Source: DATAEG01 sp051001975
GTDB taxonomy: Bacteria > Actinomycetota > Actinomycetes > Mycobacteriales > Jatrophihabitantaceae
Reading direction: 5' to 3'
NCBI GenBank assembly: GCA_051001975.1
Contig: JBPCMU010000076.1
Span: forward strand, 11,404 to 75,403
Length of the DNA: 64,000 nt
The first letter of the stretch is position 1; the number at the start of each line of letters is the position of its first letter. The translations under genes and the position numbers were made by a program. Shown in pieces: positions 6,840 to 15,340 of this stretch. Below the pieces are notes generated by a model, which saw only the letters and a list, made by a program, of their open reading frames with translations, did no database searches and had not been told where the DNA came from.

Positions 6840-9800
6840 CTGAGCCAGGTGGATATGACGCCGGCAGCGCGTACATGGAGATCGTCCCCAGCTTCCGGGG
6901 GATCCTGGAGAAGATCAAGGCCGAGGCCCGCGGGTGGGGCGACACGGCCGGTACGTCGTTCTCTGACGCGTTCAGCAGCAAGGTCAAGGAACGCACCAGC
7001 AACACGCCGCTGGGCCCGGGCCGCGGTCAGGCAGTCCGCAACGGCGAGCAGGCCGGCGGGGCGTTCGGGGACGCGTTCCGGACCCGCGTCGAGGCCTCCA
7101 CGCGCAATCTGCGCGCAATTCGGATCGACGCCGACACCAAACCGGCTGAGGCGAAGCTCCAGCTGATCCGGTTCCAGCTGGAGGCGTTGTCGCGGCAGGA
7201 CATCGGCGTCGACCTGTCCAGCAAGGACGCGGTCGAACGGATCGCCGCGCTCGAGAGTGAACTTCGGACCCTGACCGGTCCTGAGCACGACGTGCGGGTG
7301 CGGATCGATGCGTCTGCGGCGGCGGCCGAGCTCGCGAAGGTCCGCGGCGAGATTGCTGCGCTCGATTCCCCGATCGGTGACGTCGACACGAAGACCGCGA
7401 GCGCGACGAAGAGCATGTCTGGGCTGTGGACCGCAGCGCTGATACTCGGCGCGTCCGCGATCCCGGTCCTGGCCGCCGGCGCGGCGGGTGTTGGTGCGCT
7501 CGGCGCCGCGGGCGCCACGCTGCTCCTGGGCGTCAAGGGCGCGTCGGCGGAGATGAAGGCCGGCACCGAGCTCGGCCGGCGGTACTCCGGCGTGCTGAAC
7601 GTGATCAAGTCCGACGTCGCCGGCCTCGAACACACAGCAGCGCAGGGCCTATTCCCGGGGTTCGATCGGTCCGCGGCGAACCTGCACCAGCTGATGCCGG
7701 CCCTGAACAACGAGGCCCGGTCGCTGTCCGGATACCTAGGCGATGCCGGCGCGCACGTAGTGCACGGCATGGCCGGCGGGTTCATCACCCTCGAGCCGCT
7801 GGTCACCAAGATCGTCGCAGACCTCGATCGCGGCGCGGCGGCGTTCGACAAGTACGCCAACGGCGGCGGGCTGCAAAAGTTCGGCGAATGGGCGCAGCAG
7901 AACCTGCCCTCGATCGAGCACGACATCGGCCAGCTGCTGATGCTCGTCGCCCGGCTCCTGGCCGCCGGCGCCGACAGCGGCCTGAGCATCCTCAACGCTT
8001 TGGGCGCGGTCGCTGAGGCGATCAACAAGATCCCGATGCCAGTCCTGGAAGCGCTGCTGCCTTTGGTGACCGGAACGTTGCTGGCCTGGAAGGGCTACAC
8101 GATCGTCGCGGGGATTCTGAAGGGCGTCAACGTCGCCCTCGACGCCTACATCGTCCGCACCAACACCGCAGCCGTGGCGACTGCTCGTCTCGGTGCAGCT
8201 GAGCTCGCTACCGGCGCGGAGGGCGAAATCGGCGGCCTAGGGGCAGGGGCGAAGAGCGCAGCCCGCGGTGGAAAGACGGCCAGCGCTGGTGAGTTCCTGG
8301 CTCTTGGCAATGGCGTCGCCGTGCCGCTCGTCCTGGCCGGGCTGGCCACTCAAATCGTCGGCCAGCTGATCCACAAGCAGAGCCAGACCCAACCGGCAGG
8401 GACCGGACCCGGTCCATCCGGGGAGGACTACACAAAGCTCGGAACCTACCTACAGGCCCAGACGTACAAGGACCTCGGCGGAGCGATCGGCGGGTTCCTA
8501 TCCGGCGGACACAGCACCAGCACCTACGGCTCCGGGGTCCAGAAGGCGATCGAGCAGAACCGCGCCAAGGAACAACAGAAGAACGCGCCGGCCGCGGGGC
8601 CGATGATCTTCGGGAAGTCGGCCGGGGCAGTCACCACATCGCAGGACGTCGCCGCCTTCAGCGACGCATCCGCATTGTCGAAGACGGCCGCGGCGCATCA
8701 GGCCGCCGCAGAGGCAGCTCTGAACCAGTCGGCGGCCGAGGCTCAGAACACCTTGCAGATGCAGTACGCCGGCGACAAGGCCGGCCTATTGCAGCAGGCA
8801 CTGACCAAACTCAACACCAGCACGTTGGACACGGCCGAAGCGCAAACGCAGTTCTACCAGCAGCTGAACACCACGGCCGCCACGTTCAAGTCGAACAAGG
8901 GCGCGATCGAGGGCCACTCGGCCGCGGCGCTGGCTGACCAGTCCGCGCTGGAGTCGCTGGCCCGGTCGACGCAGGCGACGGCGCTGGCCGAGTCGAAGGC
9001 CGGCCGTGACGGGGTCAAGGTCCTCAACGATCGCAAGGCTGCGGTCGAGGAGACATTCCGTAAGCAGGGCACCCTCACCGCCGCGGTGCAGAAGTGGATC
9101 GACACGCTCTTCAAGGTCCCGAAAAACCTGCCTGCGACCGTCGCCCACTTGGACAACAAGGCGGCCGACAAGAGGCTGCAGACCTATCTGGCGTCGCTCG
9201 ACAAGATTTCCAGAACCGAGAACACGACGGTCAACGTCAAGACCGGCACCGCGATCACCCGCATGGGCCAGTTGGTGACCTACTACAACGCGTTGCATGA
9301 CAAGACGATCACGGTGACGACGGAGACGCGGCGCGGTGCGGGTAGCGGAACTGATGCGCTCGGATCTAGGGCGGCGTTCGGCGGGTCGTTCGCCTATGGC
9401 GGTGGCATGTGGCCCGGCTACGAACCAGGACTCGACTCGATCCCGATCCAAACCCCCCGCGGTCCGGGGATGGTGTCGAAGGGCGAAGCGATCCTCGTTC
9501 CCGAGGCTGTGATGGGGCTCGGCGGACCCCGGGGCATCTATGACATCAACCGATCCTTCGCGCCCCGCGTGAACGGCCACACCGCCGCCTACGGCTTCGG
9601 CAATGGCGGCGTAACCGGGTTCGCATCCGGCGGTGCGCAGACCGCTGCTCAGCGGCGGGTGCTTGCCAACTCGCAGGCCAGCCTGCGGCTGACGATCGAC
9701 ACGAAGGGTATCCACGAGCTGACCGCATCTATCGCGGGCAGCCGGTCGTCGATCGCTGCCGCGGCCGCCCGGCTGGTGGCGGAGCTCGCGCAGGCCGATG

Positions 9801-10726
9801 CGAGGGGCCTGACGAGCGCGTCGTTCGTGAAGCGGATCCAGCGAGAGAACAGCCAGATCCTCGCGGAGGCGTCCCGCCGCGATGCGGTCGGCGCCAGGCT
9901 GACCGCGGCGAACGCGAAGCTGGCCGCGGCGCAGAAGCTGTTCAACGACGAGCGGGCCACGGTCGCGTCGTCCTATAGCTCGAGCTTCGACATCACCCGC
10001 CTCGGCCAGAACGGCAGCGGGGCAGCCTCGGCCGATTCGATCCTGCGGGACGCGGACGTCACCGCGGCGCAGGCACTGACCTACCGGGCGCAGCTGGAGA
10101 AGCTGAAGCCGCGGATCGGCACGCAGCTGTACCAGCAGCTGCAGGAAGCCGGCCCAGGGCAGGGCGCGTCGAACGTGGCTGCCTTGTCGACGGCGACGCC
10201 GCAACAACTGGCGCGGATCGCGGCGGACTACAAATCGGTTGCGAACACCGGGTTGGCCGCTGGCACATCGCTCGGGAACCTGCTGTACGGGCCGGGTGTG
10301 CAGGCGGCCGCGGGGCTGATCGCCGGGTTGAAGTCGCAGGAGAAGTCGATCCAGAACGAGATGACGCGCATCGCGAACCTCATCTCGAAGACGATCCGCA
10401 AGGAATTGCGGATGCACTCGCCGTCGCTGGACGCCTACGACGCGATGACCAACTACGGGGCGGGCATGGTCGGCGGCCTTGCTGATCAGCACGCTCCGGT
10501 CGAGGCGATGGCGAAATCGCTGGCGAACAAGGTGTCGGTGAAGCCGGCGGTGCCAGGTCTGCCGCTCGGCTACACACCGACCGGGCTCGGGTCCGCGTTG
10601 GGCGGCGGCCCTCTGACGATGCACGTGCGGATCGGTGACACCGAGCTTCGGGAGATCACGCTGGCCACGGTCACCGACGAGATGACCGGGCTGACCCGGG
10701 AGTTCGAGCTCGGCCCGCAACCGTGA
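6836..10726 (+). CDS. Phage tail tape measure protein
   Basis: This 1296-residue protein has the hallmarks of actinophage tape measure proteins: an N-terminal GSAYMEIVPSFRG start, a long Ala-rich helical body, hydrophobic stretches around residues 200-240, a Gly-rich region near 850-930, and a C-terminal LRMHSPSLDAYDAMTNYG followed by GMVGGLADQ. Tape measures set tail length and help DNA entry in siphophages. The gene is translationally coupled to a zinc-ribbon gene. No major tail, tail assembly chaperone, minor tail or head genes adjoin it, so it is either a remnant or serves a satellite-like or non-virion purpose. The family call is firm; the role in this element is not. Confidence 0.85.
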   Translation: MTEPGGYDAGSAYMEIVPSFRGILEKIKAEARGWGDTAGTSFSDAFSSKVKERTSNTPLGPGRGQAVRNGEQAGGAFGDAFRTRVEASTRNLRAIRIDADTKPAEAKLQLIRFQLEALSRQDIGVDLSSKDAVERIAALESELRTLTGPEHDVRVRIDASAAAAELAKVRGEIAALDSPIGDVDTKTASATKSMSGLWTAALILGASAIPVLAAGAAGVGALGAAGATLLLGVKGASAEMKAGTELGRRYSGVLNVIKSDVAGLEHTAAQGLFPGFDRSAANLHQLMPALNNEARSLSGYLGDAGAHVVHGMAGGFITLEPLVTKIVADLDRGAAAFDKYANGGGLQKFGEWAQQNLPSIEHDIGQLLMLVARLLAAGADSGLSILNALGAVAEAINKIPMPVLEALLPLVTGTLLAWKGYTIVAGILKGVNVALDAYIVRTNTAAVATARLGAAELATGAEGEIGGLGAGAKSAARGGKTASAGEFLALGNGVAVPLVLAGLATQIVGQLIHKQSQTQPAGTGPGPSGEDYTKLGTYLQAQTYKDLGGAIGGFLSGGHSTSTYGSGVQKAIEQNRAKEQQKNAPAAGPMIFGKSAGAVTTSQDVAAFSDASALSKTAAAHQAAAEAALNQSAAEAQNTLQMQYAGDKAGLLQQALTKLNTSTLDTAEAQTQFYQQLNTTAATFKSNKGAIEGHSAAALADQSALESLARSTQATALAESKAGRDGVKVLNDRKAAVEETFRKQGTLTAAVQKWIDTLFKVPKNLPATVAHLDNKAADKRLQTYLASLDKISRTENTTVNVKTGTAITRMGQLVTYYNALHDKTITVTTETRRGAGSGTDALGSRAAFGGSFAYGGGMWPGYEPGLDSIPIQTPRGPGMVSKGEAILVPEAVMGLGGPRGIYDINRSFAPRVNGHTAAYGFGNGGVTGFASGGAQTAAQRRVLANSQASLRLTIDTKGIHELTASIAGSRSSIAAAAARLVAELAQADARGLTSASFVKRIQRENSQILAEASRRDAVGARLTAANAKLAAAQKLFNDERATVASSYSSSFDITRLGQNGSGAASADSILRDADVTAAQALTYRAQLEKLKPRIGTQLYQQLQEAGPGQGASNVAALSTATPQQLARIAADYKSVANTGLAAGTSLGNLLYGPGVQAAAGLIAGLKSQEKSIQNEMTRIANLISKTIRKELRMHSPSLDAYDAMTNYGAGMVGGLADQHAPVEAMAKSLANKVSVKPAVPGLPLGYTPTGLGSALGGGPLTMHVRIGDTELREITLATVTDEMTGLTREFELGPQP

Positions 10727-10982
10727 GCCGAAGCAACCTCGCGACCAGGATCGCCGCGCCCGATCGATAGGGGTACCAGCGACGCGGGTTTCATCGGCAA
10801 ACCAGCACTTTCGTAGGACCCCTCCAGCCTGTCGCAGAGGGCCCGCTCAGACCGCTGGGAGCTACGTCCAACCGGCGGCTCTCTGAATGGCGTTCGCGAC
10901 GTGCTCGGGTGCGTCGTTCGAGTTCGTCAACGGGGGCCGGTTGGCGTGTACGAGATGCGCGACCGTCCTCGATCGGAAGCGA

Positions 10983-11009
10983 GTCCAGGAGAGCAAAGCC
11001 CTCCTGGAC
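10983..11009. terminator. Hairpin in the gene-free gap after the tape measure gene
   Basis: GTCCAGGAG (10983-10991) and CTCCTGGAC (11001-11009) form a perfect 9-bp stem with a 9-nt loop. It lies in the 338-bp gap 10727-11064 between the tape measure gene and the convergent hicA, where no convincing gene is seen. It lacks a U-tract and could serve as a bidirectional terminator. Confidence 0.35.
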
Positions 11010-11064
11010 AAGCAGGCTCCAGCCCCCGGACTGCCTCGTCGTACTGACCATCGGGTGCTCCCCG

Positions 11065-11304
11065 CTACTCACGGAATGCCCGGCAGTAGTCCTCGATCGT
11101 GATTCCCGCCGACTTGATCAATCCGCCCAAGGTTCCGCGCTTGACTGGGTTGTGTGCTGGGATGGAAAGTACCGACCGGTGCCCCGGCTTCGTCATGACG
11201 ATGTGGGAACCCTTCCCGCGTTTCGGATGCTCTATCCAGCCGAGGTGAGCAAAGGCCTTCACGTGGCTTCGACACCCGGCGATCGGCAGGTCGGACAGCC
11301 CCAC
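11065..11304 (-). CDS. hicA: HicA-type mRNA interferase toxin
   Basis: This 79-residue protein matches the HicA fold. It has the KGSHIVM segment with the catalytic His near residue 33, a SIPAHN strand, the GTLGGLIKSAGI helix entry and a C-terminal helix ending in EDYCRAFRE. HicA toxins bind and cleave translated mRNA and are neutralised by HicB. The gene starts at GTG 11304, 4 bp after the hicB stop, so antitoxin and toxin share a transcript with the antitoxin first. It is likely autoregulated through HicB. Confidence 0.85.
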   Translation of the reverse strand: MGLSDLPIAGCRSHVKAFAHLGWIEHPKRGKGSHIVMTKPGHRSVLSIPAHNPVKRGTLGGLIKSAGITIEDYCRAFRE

Positions 11305-11308
11305 CCGT

Positions 11309-11632
11309 CTAGAGGCTCAGGGCGAATTCGCGATCGTCCTGCGCGTCATCGTTGTCGCCGAGGTCTGGGATGTGCGACGTCATTCGGACGGCGACTACTT
11401 GACCGATCGCGTCGGCAAGATTCGTCAATGCCGCCTCCTGGGTCTCACCCTCGGAAAAGCACCCCGGGAGGTCGACGCACTCCGCCGTCCAGCCGCCGTC
11501 CAGTTCGTCGCGCTCCAGTCGAACCCGGAAACGCCACGTCGACGTGTCATCCGTTCTCTCGGACTCGAAGGCTCGAATCGAGCGTCTAAACCGTGCGAGC
11601 AACCTCTGCCAGGCTGATGCGGACGCGACCAT
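11309..11632 (-). CDS. hicB: HicB-type antitoxin
   Basis: This protein shows the HicB core in its second half: a FRVRLERDELDGGW strand, ECVDLPGC-FSEGETQEAAL, and the following helix. HicB neutralises HicA through this RNase-H-like partial fold and often represses its own promoter. I chose ATG 11632 (107 residues) because AAGGGGA lies 5 bp upstream; the frame stays open to 11764. The ~35 residues before the core are basic and do not look like the usual short HicB start; they may help DNA binding, since no C-terminal HTH or ribbon is evident. The C-terminus is acidic. Confidence 0.8.
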   Translation of the reverse strand: MVASASAWQRLLARFRRSIRAFESERTDDTSTWRFRVRLERDELDGGWTAECVDLPGCFSEGETQEAALTNLADAIGQVVAVRMTSHIPDLGDNDDAQDDREFALSL

Positions 11633-11762
11633 GTGTTCCCCTTGCATGCTTCCCCCGATGCCGCGATGGCTGACCAAATGTATCCCCCGCTGTCCAGTGC
11701 TGCCCTCCGTGGCCCCCAACGCGTGGGCAGCGATGGTGCCACGCCGGCCGTAGGGTGCGCCC

Positions 11763-11936
11763 ATGAATCTGTGGAATTAAGTAATCGATGGCCTGGCAGC
11801 GATCGAGCGAGACGAAGACGACATCAGTCTTGACCGGCGCCTACAGATTGTTCAGATCCGGGCGCTGCTGGCCATCGGTCAGGAGCTCTCCGCAATCCGT
11901 CATCAAGGAATCAACCCTGACTTCGACGCAGACTGA
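11763..11936 (+). pseudogene. Dead copy of the 58-codon gene at 14136
   Basis: Position by position this stretch matches the intact gene at 14136-14309, with the same total length (174 bp), but codon 6 is TAA. After the stop the frame stays open to the same TGA and keeps the DRRLQI and IRALLAIGQ core as recognisable variants. The bases before the ATG (CGTAGGGTGCG) are also shared. It is therefore a duplicate inactivated by a nonsense change, in direct orientation 2.37 kb from its partner, with the SIR2 gene between them. Confidence 0.75.
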
Positions 11937-12240
11937 GATCCCGAACCATGGCCGGCGACTGCGGACAATCGATCCGCGGCGCGGACTGGCGAGCCTGGTC
12001 ACCTGTCAGCTGCACGTCCCCGCCAGATTGCCGGCCGTCGCGCCACCGTCGCTGGCCATAGGCACGTCGCGCTTCACATAGCGCGGCGGCTCTCCAGCAT
12101 CGTCCCTTCGCGAACGCCCATAGCCGCTGGCACTTGCGGCTTCAGCCCACGGGATTGGGCTGAGGATTTGTCCGGCCAGCCAGGCGCTGAGGTGGCTCAA
12201 CGACCCACCCAACTGACTAAGTGTGCGCGCCGCGATCGGA
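11937..12240. other. Gap without a convincing gene
   Basis: About 300 bp separate the dead small gene from the 3' end of the SIR2-like gene. A minus-strand reading frame (99 residues, 12006-12305) overlaps the SIR2 3' end and contains a CPFRTC pair, but it has no clear start signal and no family resemblance. I see no terminator with a U-tract. Confidence 0.3.
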
Positions 12241-13566
12241 TCATATCCGCAGGTACGGAAAGGGCACTTCACCTCGTCGTTCGCGTGGCAGGTCTGCCCG
12301 CGCACTGATCATCTGATTGATCCTGGCGCGCACATCCGACGCGCTCCAATTTACGATCTCGCCGAGTACTTCTTCTGCCCGCTGAGGTATTACCAGCAGT
12401 CGACTCTGGTCCTGCGGCCATTGTCTGCAGAGGGACTTTTCGACGACCGAACGTTGGTCGGTCGGATCGCCCGCCGCCTGCGAGAAGGAAGGATCGACCA
12501 CGAGCAACACACGGACAGGGTCAATATTCAGCCAGCGTGCGAGCATCTCGTTGATGTGATCGTCGGAAAAGGAATACCCGATCACTATCAGGCAAGTGGT
12601 GCCAGCAAGACGACTCTCAAGCTCCGACCTAAGCGCGAGGAACGGCCCGGGGGCGCGAAGCTTCTCTCGCCTGCCGAAGATGACAAACGGCGTCCAATCG
12701 TGAGCGACGCTCGGGTCGGTATCGCAACCGGTGGTGAGCACAGTCCTCGGTAATCGCACCGATGGCAAGGGGCCATCAGGCGAGTACGACCCGTACCGCG
12801 GGTCATCGTGGTCACGTGCCCAGTCCACCGATCCGTGCAGTTTCAAGAGCCGCACTCCGTGATCCGGCAACACCACGCGACCCTGATTCTCCCAACTCTC
12901 AACTCCGGTGGAGCACCTGACATCCGCCAATCGCGCAGCGGTCTCGATCGTCAAGTCATAGTTGAGCGTTGCGATCGTGACCGCGTTGTTCCTTCCGAGT
13001 TCGACCAGCGGTCTGAGGTAATCGAGCCGAGCCTCATCTTGAACCGCCAAGAGTGGGACGAGGGACTTCACCATGGAATCGAGGAGTTGCTCGTAGACTT
13101 TGCCCGTACTGACCCCCATGGCATTTCGAACAACGTCACGAAACGCTTTGTCCCGGGAGTGTCTCTGCACCGTCCATAGCGATCGCCGCTCCTGGTAATC
13201 CTTCAGAATCCCCGCAACCCAATCGGTTGCTCCCGCACCGCTGGTCTCGTCCATCGAATTGACGGCGTCCGCCCATTGCACGAATGGAGAAATCTCAACT
13301 CGGTCCCGACTGCCAAGGAGTTCAATCGCCGACACCACAGTCTCGATGTCGGGCAACGTCTGGGGATCTTCGCCTCGAATGCCCGCGTGATGAATCATGG
13401 CCGATACGACGTACCGCAACGCAGCAGCCCGTTTGCCCGACGGGAACACCGATCGACCATCGCCGAGGTGGTCGATCATCAAGCCAGTGAGCTCGCTGGC
13501 CAGCGGGAGATCAGCCGCCTTGGACGCTCCAGCGCCAAGAAGAAAGATGGGTCGTTCGATTGTCAT
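12241..13566 (-). CDS. SIR2-domain protein, candidate anti-phage NADase
   Basis: This 441-residue protein carries the SIR2_2-type signature: FLLGAGASKA at residues ~8-17 (nucleotide-binding loop), TLNYDLTIE in the middle, LLKLHGSVDW containing the catalytic His, and VIGYSFSDDHIN in the last third. Bacterial SIR2 domains of this group degrade NAD+ in several defence systems (Thoeris ThsA, DSR, SIR2-Argonaute and others). No second effector or sensor domain of recognised type is seen in the remaining ~130 residues, and no partner gene overlaps it, so it may act alone. I chose ATG 13566 because GGAAGGGA precedes it; starts at 13590 and 13620 are possible. It lies in the element's cargo zone. Confidence 0.75.
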   Translation of the reverse strand: MTIERPIFLLGAGASKAADLPLASELTGLMIDHLGDGRSVFPSGKRAAALRYVVSAMIHHAGIRGEDPQTLPDIETVVSAIELLGSRDRVEISPFVQWADAVNSMDETSGAGATDWVAGILKDYQERRSLWTVQRHSRDKAFRDVVRNAMGVSTGKVYEQLLDSMVKSLVPLLAVQDEARLDYLRPLVELGRNNAVTIATLNYDLTIETAARLADVRCSTGVESWENQGRVVLPDHGVRLLKLHGSVDWARDHDDPRYGSYSPDGPLPSVRLPRTVLTTGCDTDPSVAHDWTPFVIFGRREKLRAPGPFLALRSELESRLAGTTCLIVIGYSFSDDHINEMLARWLNIDPVRVLLVVDPSFSQAAGDPTDQRSVVEKSLCRQWPQDQSRLLVIPQRAEEVLGEIVNWSASDVRARINQMISARADLPRERRGEVPFPYLRI

Positions 13567-13807
13567 CAGGCGTCCCTTCCGCGTAGGCATTCCACCGGCC
13601 GGTCGCAGGCGAACTGGCATACCGTCTCACCCTCAGCGCCGCTGAAAAAGCACGGGAGTGCAGCCATGGGCCTTTCGACGAAACGGTTTGATAGCAGGGG
13701 CCCCCGTCGGGCTGAGAGTTGGGGCATCGACGTATCCGGTTCGTTCCGCTCTCAGGCTGGTCTTCTGATAGCTCGCAGGGGCACGGCCGCGGCGGTCGCT
13801 CCGGCTC

Positions 13808-14005
13808 ATCTCGGTGGCCATCGTCGACCGTGAACGCTGCCGGATCGTCGTTGTCGTACCAGGTCGCCAGTCAGTCCCGGGCCATCCAGCGGGCGCCCTC
13901 GTAAGTGCACCAACATGTGGCGCCGGTAGTTCCGTCGTCGACCTCGATGAACGCCGTGAACATCTGCTCTTCAGGCACGATGCGGACGGTCACAGCCTTG
14001 GGCAT
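13808..14005 (-). pseudogene. Small gene broken by an in-frame TGA
   Basis: From ATG 14005 the frame reads MPKAVTVRIVPEEQMF and onward to ARWMARD, then TGA at 13873-13871, then continues plausibly as LATWYDNDDPAAFTVDD. A single TGG-to-TGA change would join the two halves (ARDWLATW). It looks like a small element gene inactivated by a nonsense mutation. A genuine 44-residue product cannot be excluded. Confidence 0.4.
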
Positions 14006-14135
14006 AAGGGCGAAACGCTAGACCGGAAGATGCCCGAGCACAAGACTGACGCTCCGTCGCACCATCGACTGGGCTGCGGGTGGGTAGCGGGCTGACCGGG
14101 AGCGTAAAAGCGCCAGCCGTCGTAGGGTGCGGAGC

Positions 14136-14309
14136 ATGGATCTGTGGAACGAGGCTTTCGCCGACCTAGCCGCGATCGAGCGAGACGACAAAGCCCCGGA
14201 TATTGACCGGCGTCTACAGATCGCTCAGATCCGGGCACTCCTGGCCATCGGCCAGCAGCTGTCAGAGATCCGTCACCTAGGCATCAACCCCAAATTCGAC
14301 ACGGACTGA
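14136..14309 (+). CDS. Small acidic helical element protein (intact copy)
   Basis: This 57-residue protein is helical, with an ERDDKAPDIDRRLQIAQIR segment and an ILAIGQQL-like core (residues ~18-45). I know no function. A duplicate with a stop at codon 6 lies at 11763-11936; the pair are direct repeats around the SIR2 gene. The survival of a 58-codon frame of identical length in the decayed copy supports this as a real gene. Confidence 0.6.
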   Translation: MDLWNEAFADLAAIERDDKAPDIDRRLQIAQIRALLAIGQQLSEIRHLGINPKFDTD

Positions 14310-14405
14310 CCCGCCCAGGGGCCATCCTTGCTCCGCCAGTCTGACTGACAGCAGCAAGCCCGGAGTGAGGCGAAGGCAGCTCGACATTCGGACGGGTCCC
14401 ACCTG

Positions 14406-15270
14406 TCACCGCGGTAGCGCAAGTATCGCTGCCCGGCGTTGTTCGTCGTCGATCATGGTGTATACCGCGGTTGTGGCCGGCGACGCGTGGCGCAGCAGCT
14501 CCTGCGCGACTCGTAGGTTCCCGCCCGACGCTCGGAGGATCTCTGTTCCGAAGTGGTGTCGGAGCTGGTGGGCGGTGGCGTTCACGCCGGATCGGCGCAG
14601 CGCGGCACTTATCACCCCCGAGACCGAGTTCGCGGTCACCGGCTCCCCTTCACAGTAGGGCGACGGGAACCACCACCCCACCGCCGGGTATCGCGCCGCC
14701 TCGGCGGCGATGACCGGATGAACTGGCAGATCTGCGGCCACCTTGCCCTTACCGACGACACGCAGGCTATCTCCGGTGAAGTCTTCACCGCGGATCTTCG
14801 CGATCTCGTGGACCCGCAGACCCTGATATGCGCCGAGCAGGATCATCGTCCGAGTCCGACCGTAGAACCGCCCCGACTCGAGCACCTGCTGCAACTGCAG
14901 CACACTGACCGGCCGCCGGTGACCGGCGGGGCGTCTTCGGCGGGTGCAGTTTTCCGGTCGGATCGTCGAGGCGGTGGTCCATGATCACCAGCCAGCGGAA
15001 CCACGACCGGAGGTGCTGAAAGTAGGTCGACCTGGTCCCCGCGGAGAACAGATCGCTGCTGTCAGCGAAGAACCCTGCCAGGTGCTGCCACGAACACTCC
15101 GCGGCCGGCACACCGGTGCGAGTCTCGAGCAGGCGGACCAACTGCACCCGGTCATCAATTGTCCGGGGACTCATCGCGCCAGCCACCATCCACAGCGTCC
15201 AGTCCGCCAGCAGCCCGTCGGTCTGAGCCGACGACGATCGAGGCTGGGCGTCGAAACGGTGGCGGGTCAT
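14406..15270 (-). pseudogene. Tyrosine recombinase broken by a frameshift
   Basis: Two overlapping frames together make one XerC/D-like recombinase. The frame from 15270 gives the N-terminal SAM-like core-binding domain up to LDDPTGKLHPPKTPRR. Then, near 14915-14935, the reading shifts, and the frame ending at 14406 supplies the catalytic domain with YQGLRVHEIA (Arg), AHQLRHHF (His-x2-Arg), a RHASP segment and the nucleophile region TTAVYTMI. All catalytic residues remain, so a recent indel, sequencing error or programmed shift are all possible. It lies downstream of the intact recombinase on the same strand. Confidence 0.7.
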
Positions 15271-15340
15271 TCCGGTACTCCAGCAATCACGATGCGCATC
15301 GCAGGTGCTCGAACGCTCTCATCGGGATACACCGTGAGGC

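Noticed and set aside
8786..10720. Long minus-strand open frame of 644 codons
   Set aside because: It lies wholly within the tape measure gene and reads as Arg/Gly/Leu-rich antisense of a GC-rich gene, with no domain.
10791..11102. Small frames on either strand in the gap before hicA
   Set aside because: Both strands are open, which is usual for GC-rich noncoding DNA; neither has a ribosome binding site or a recognisable fold.
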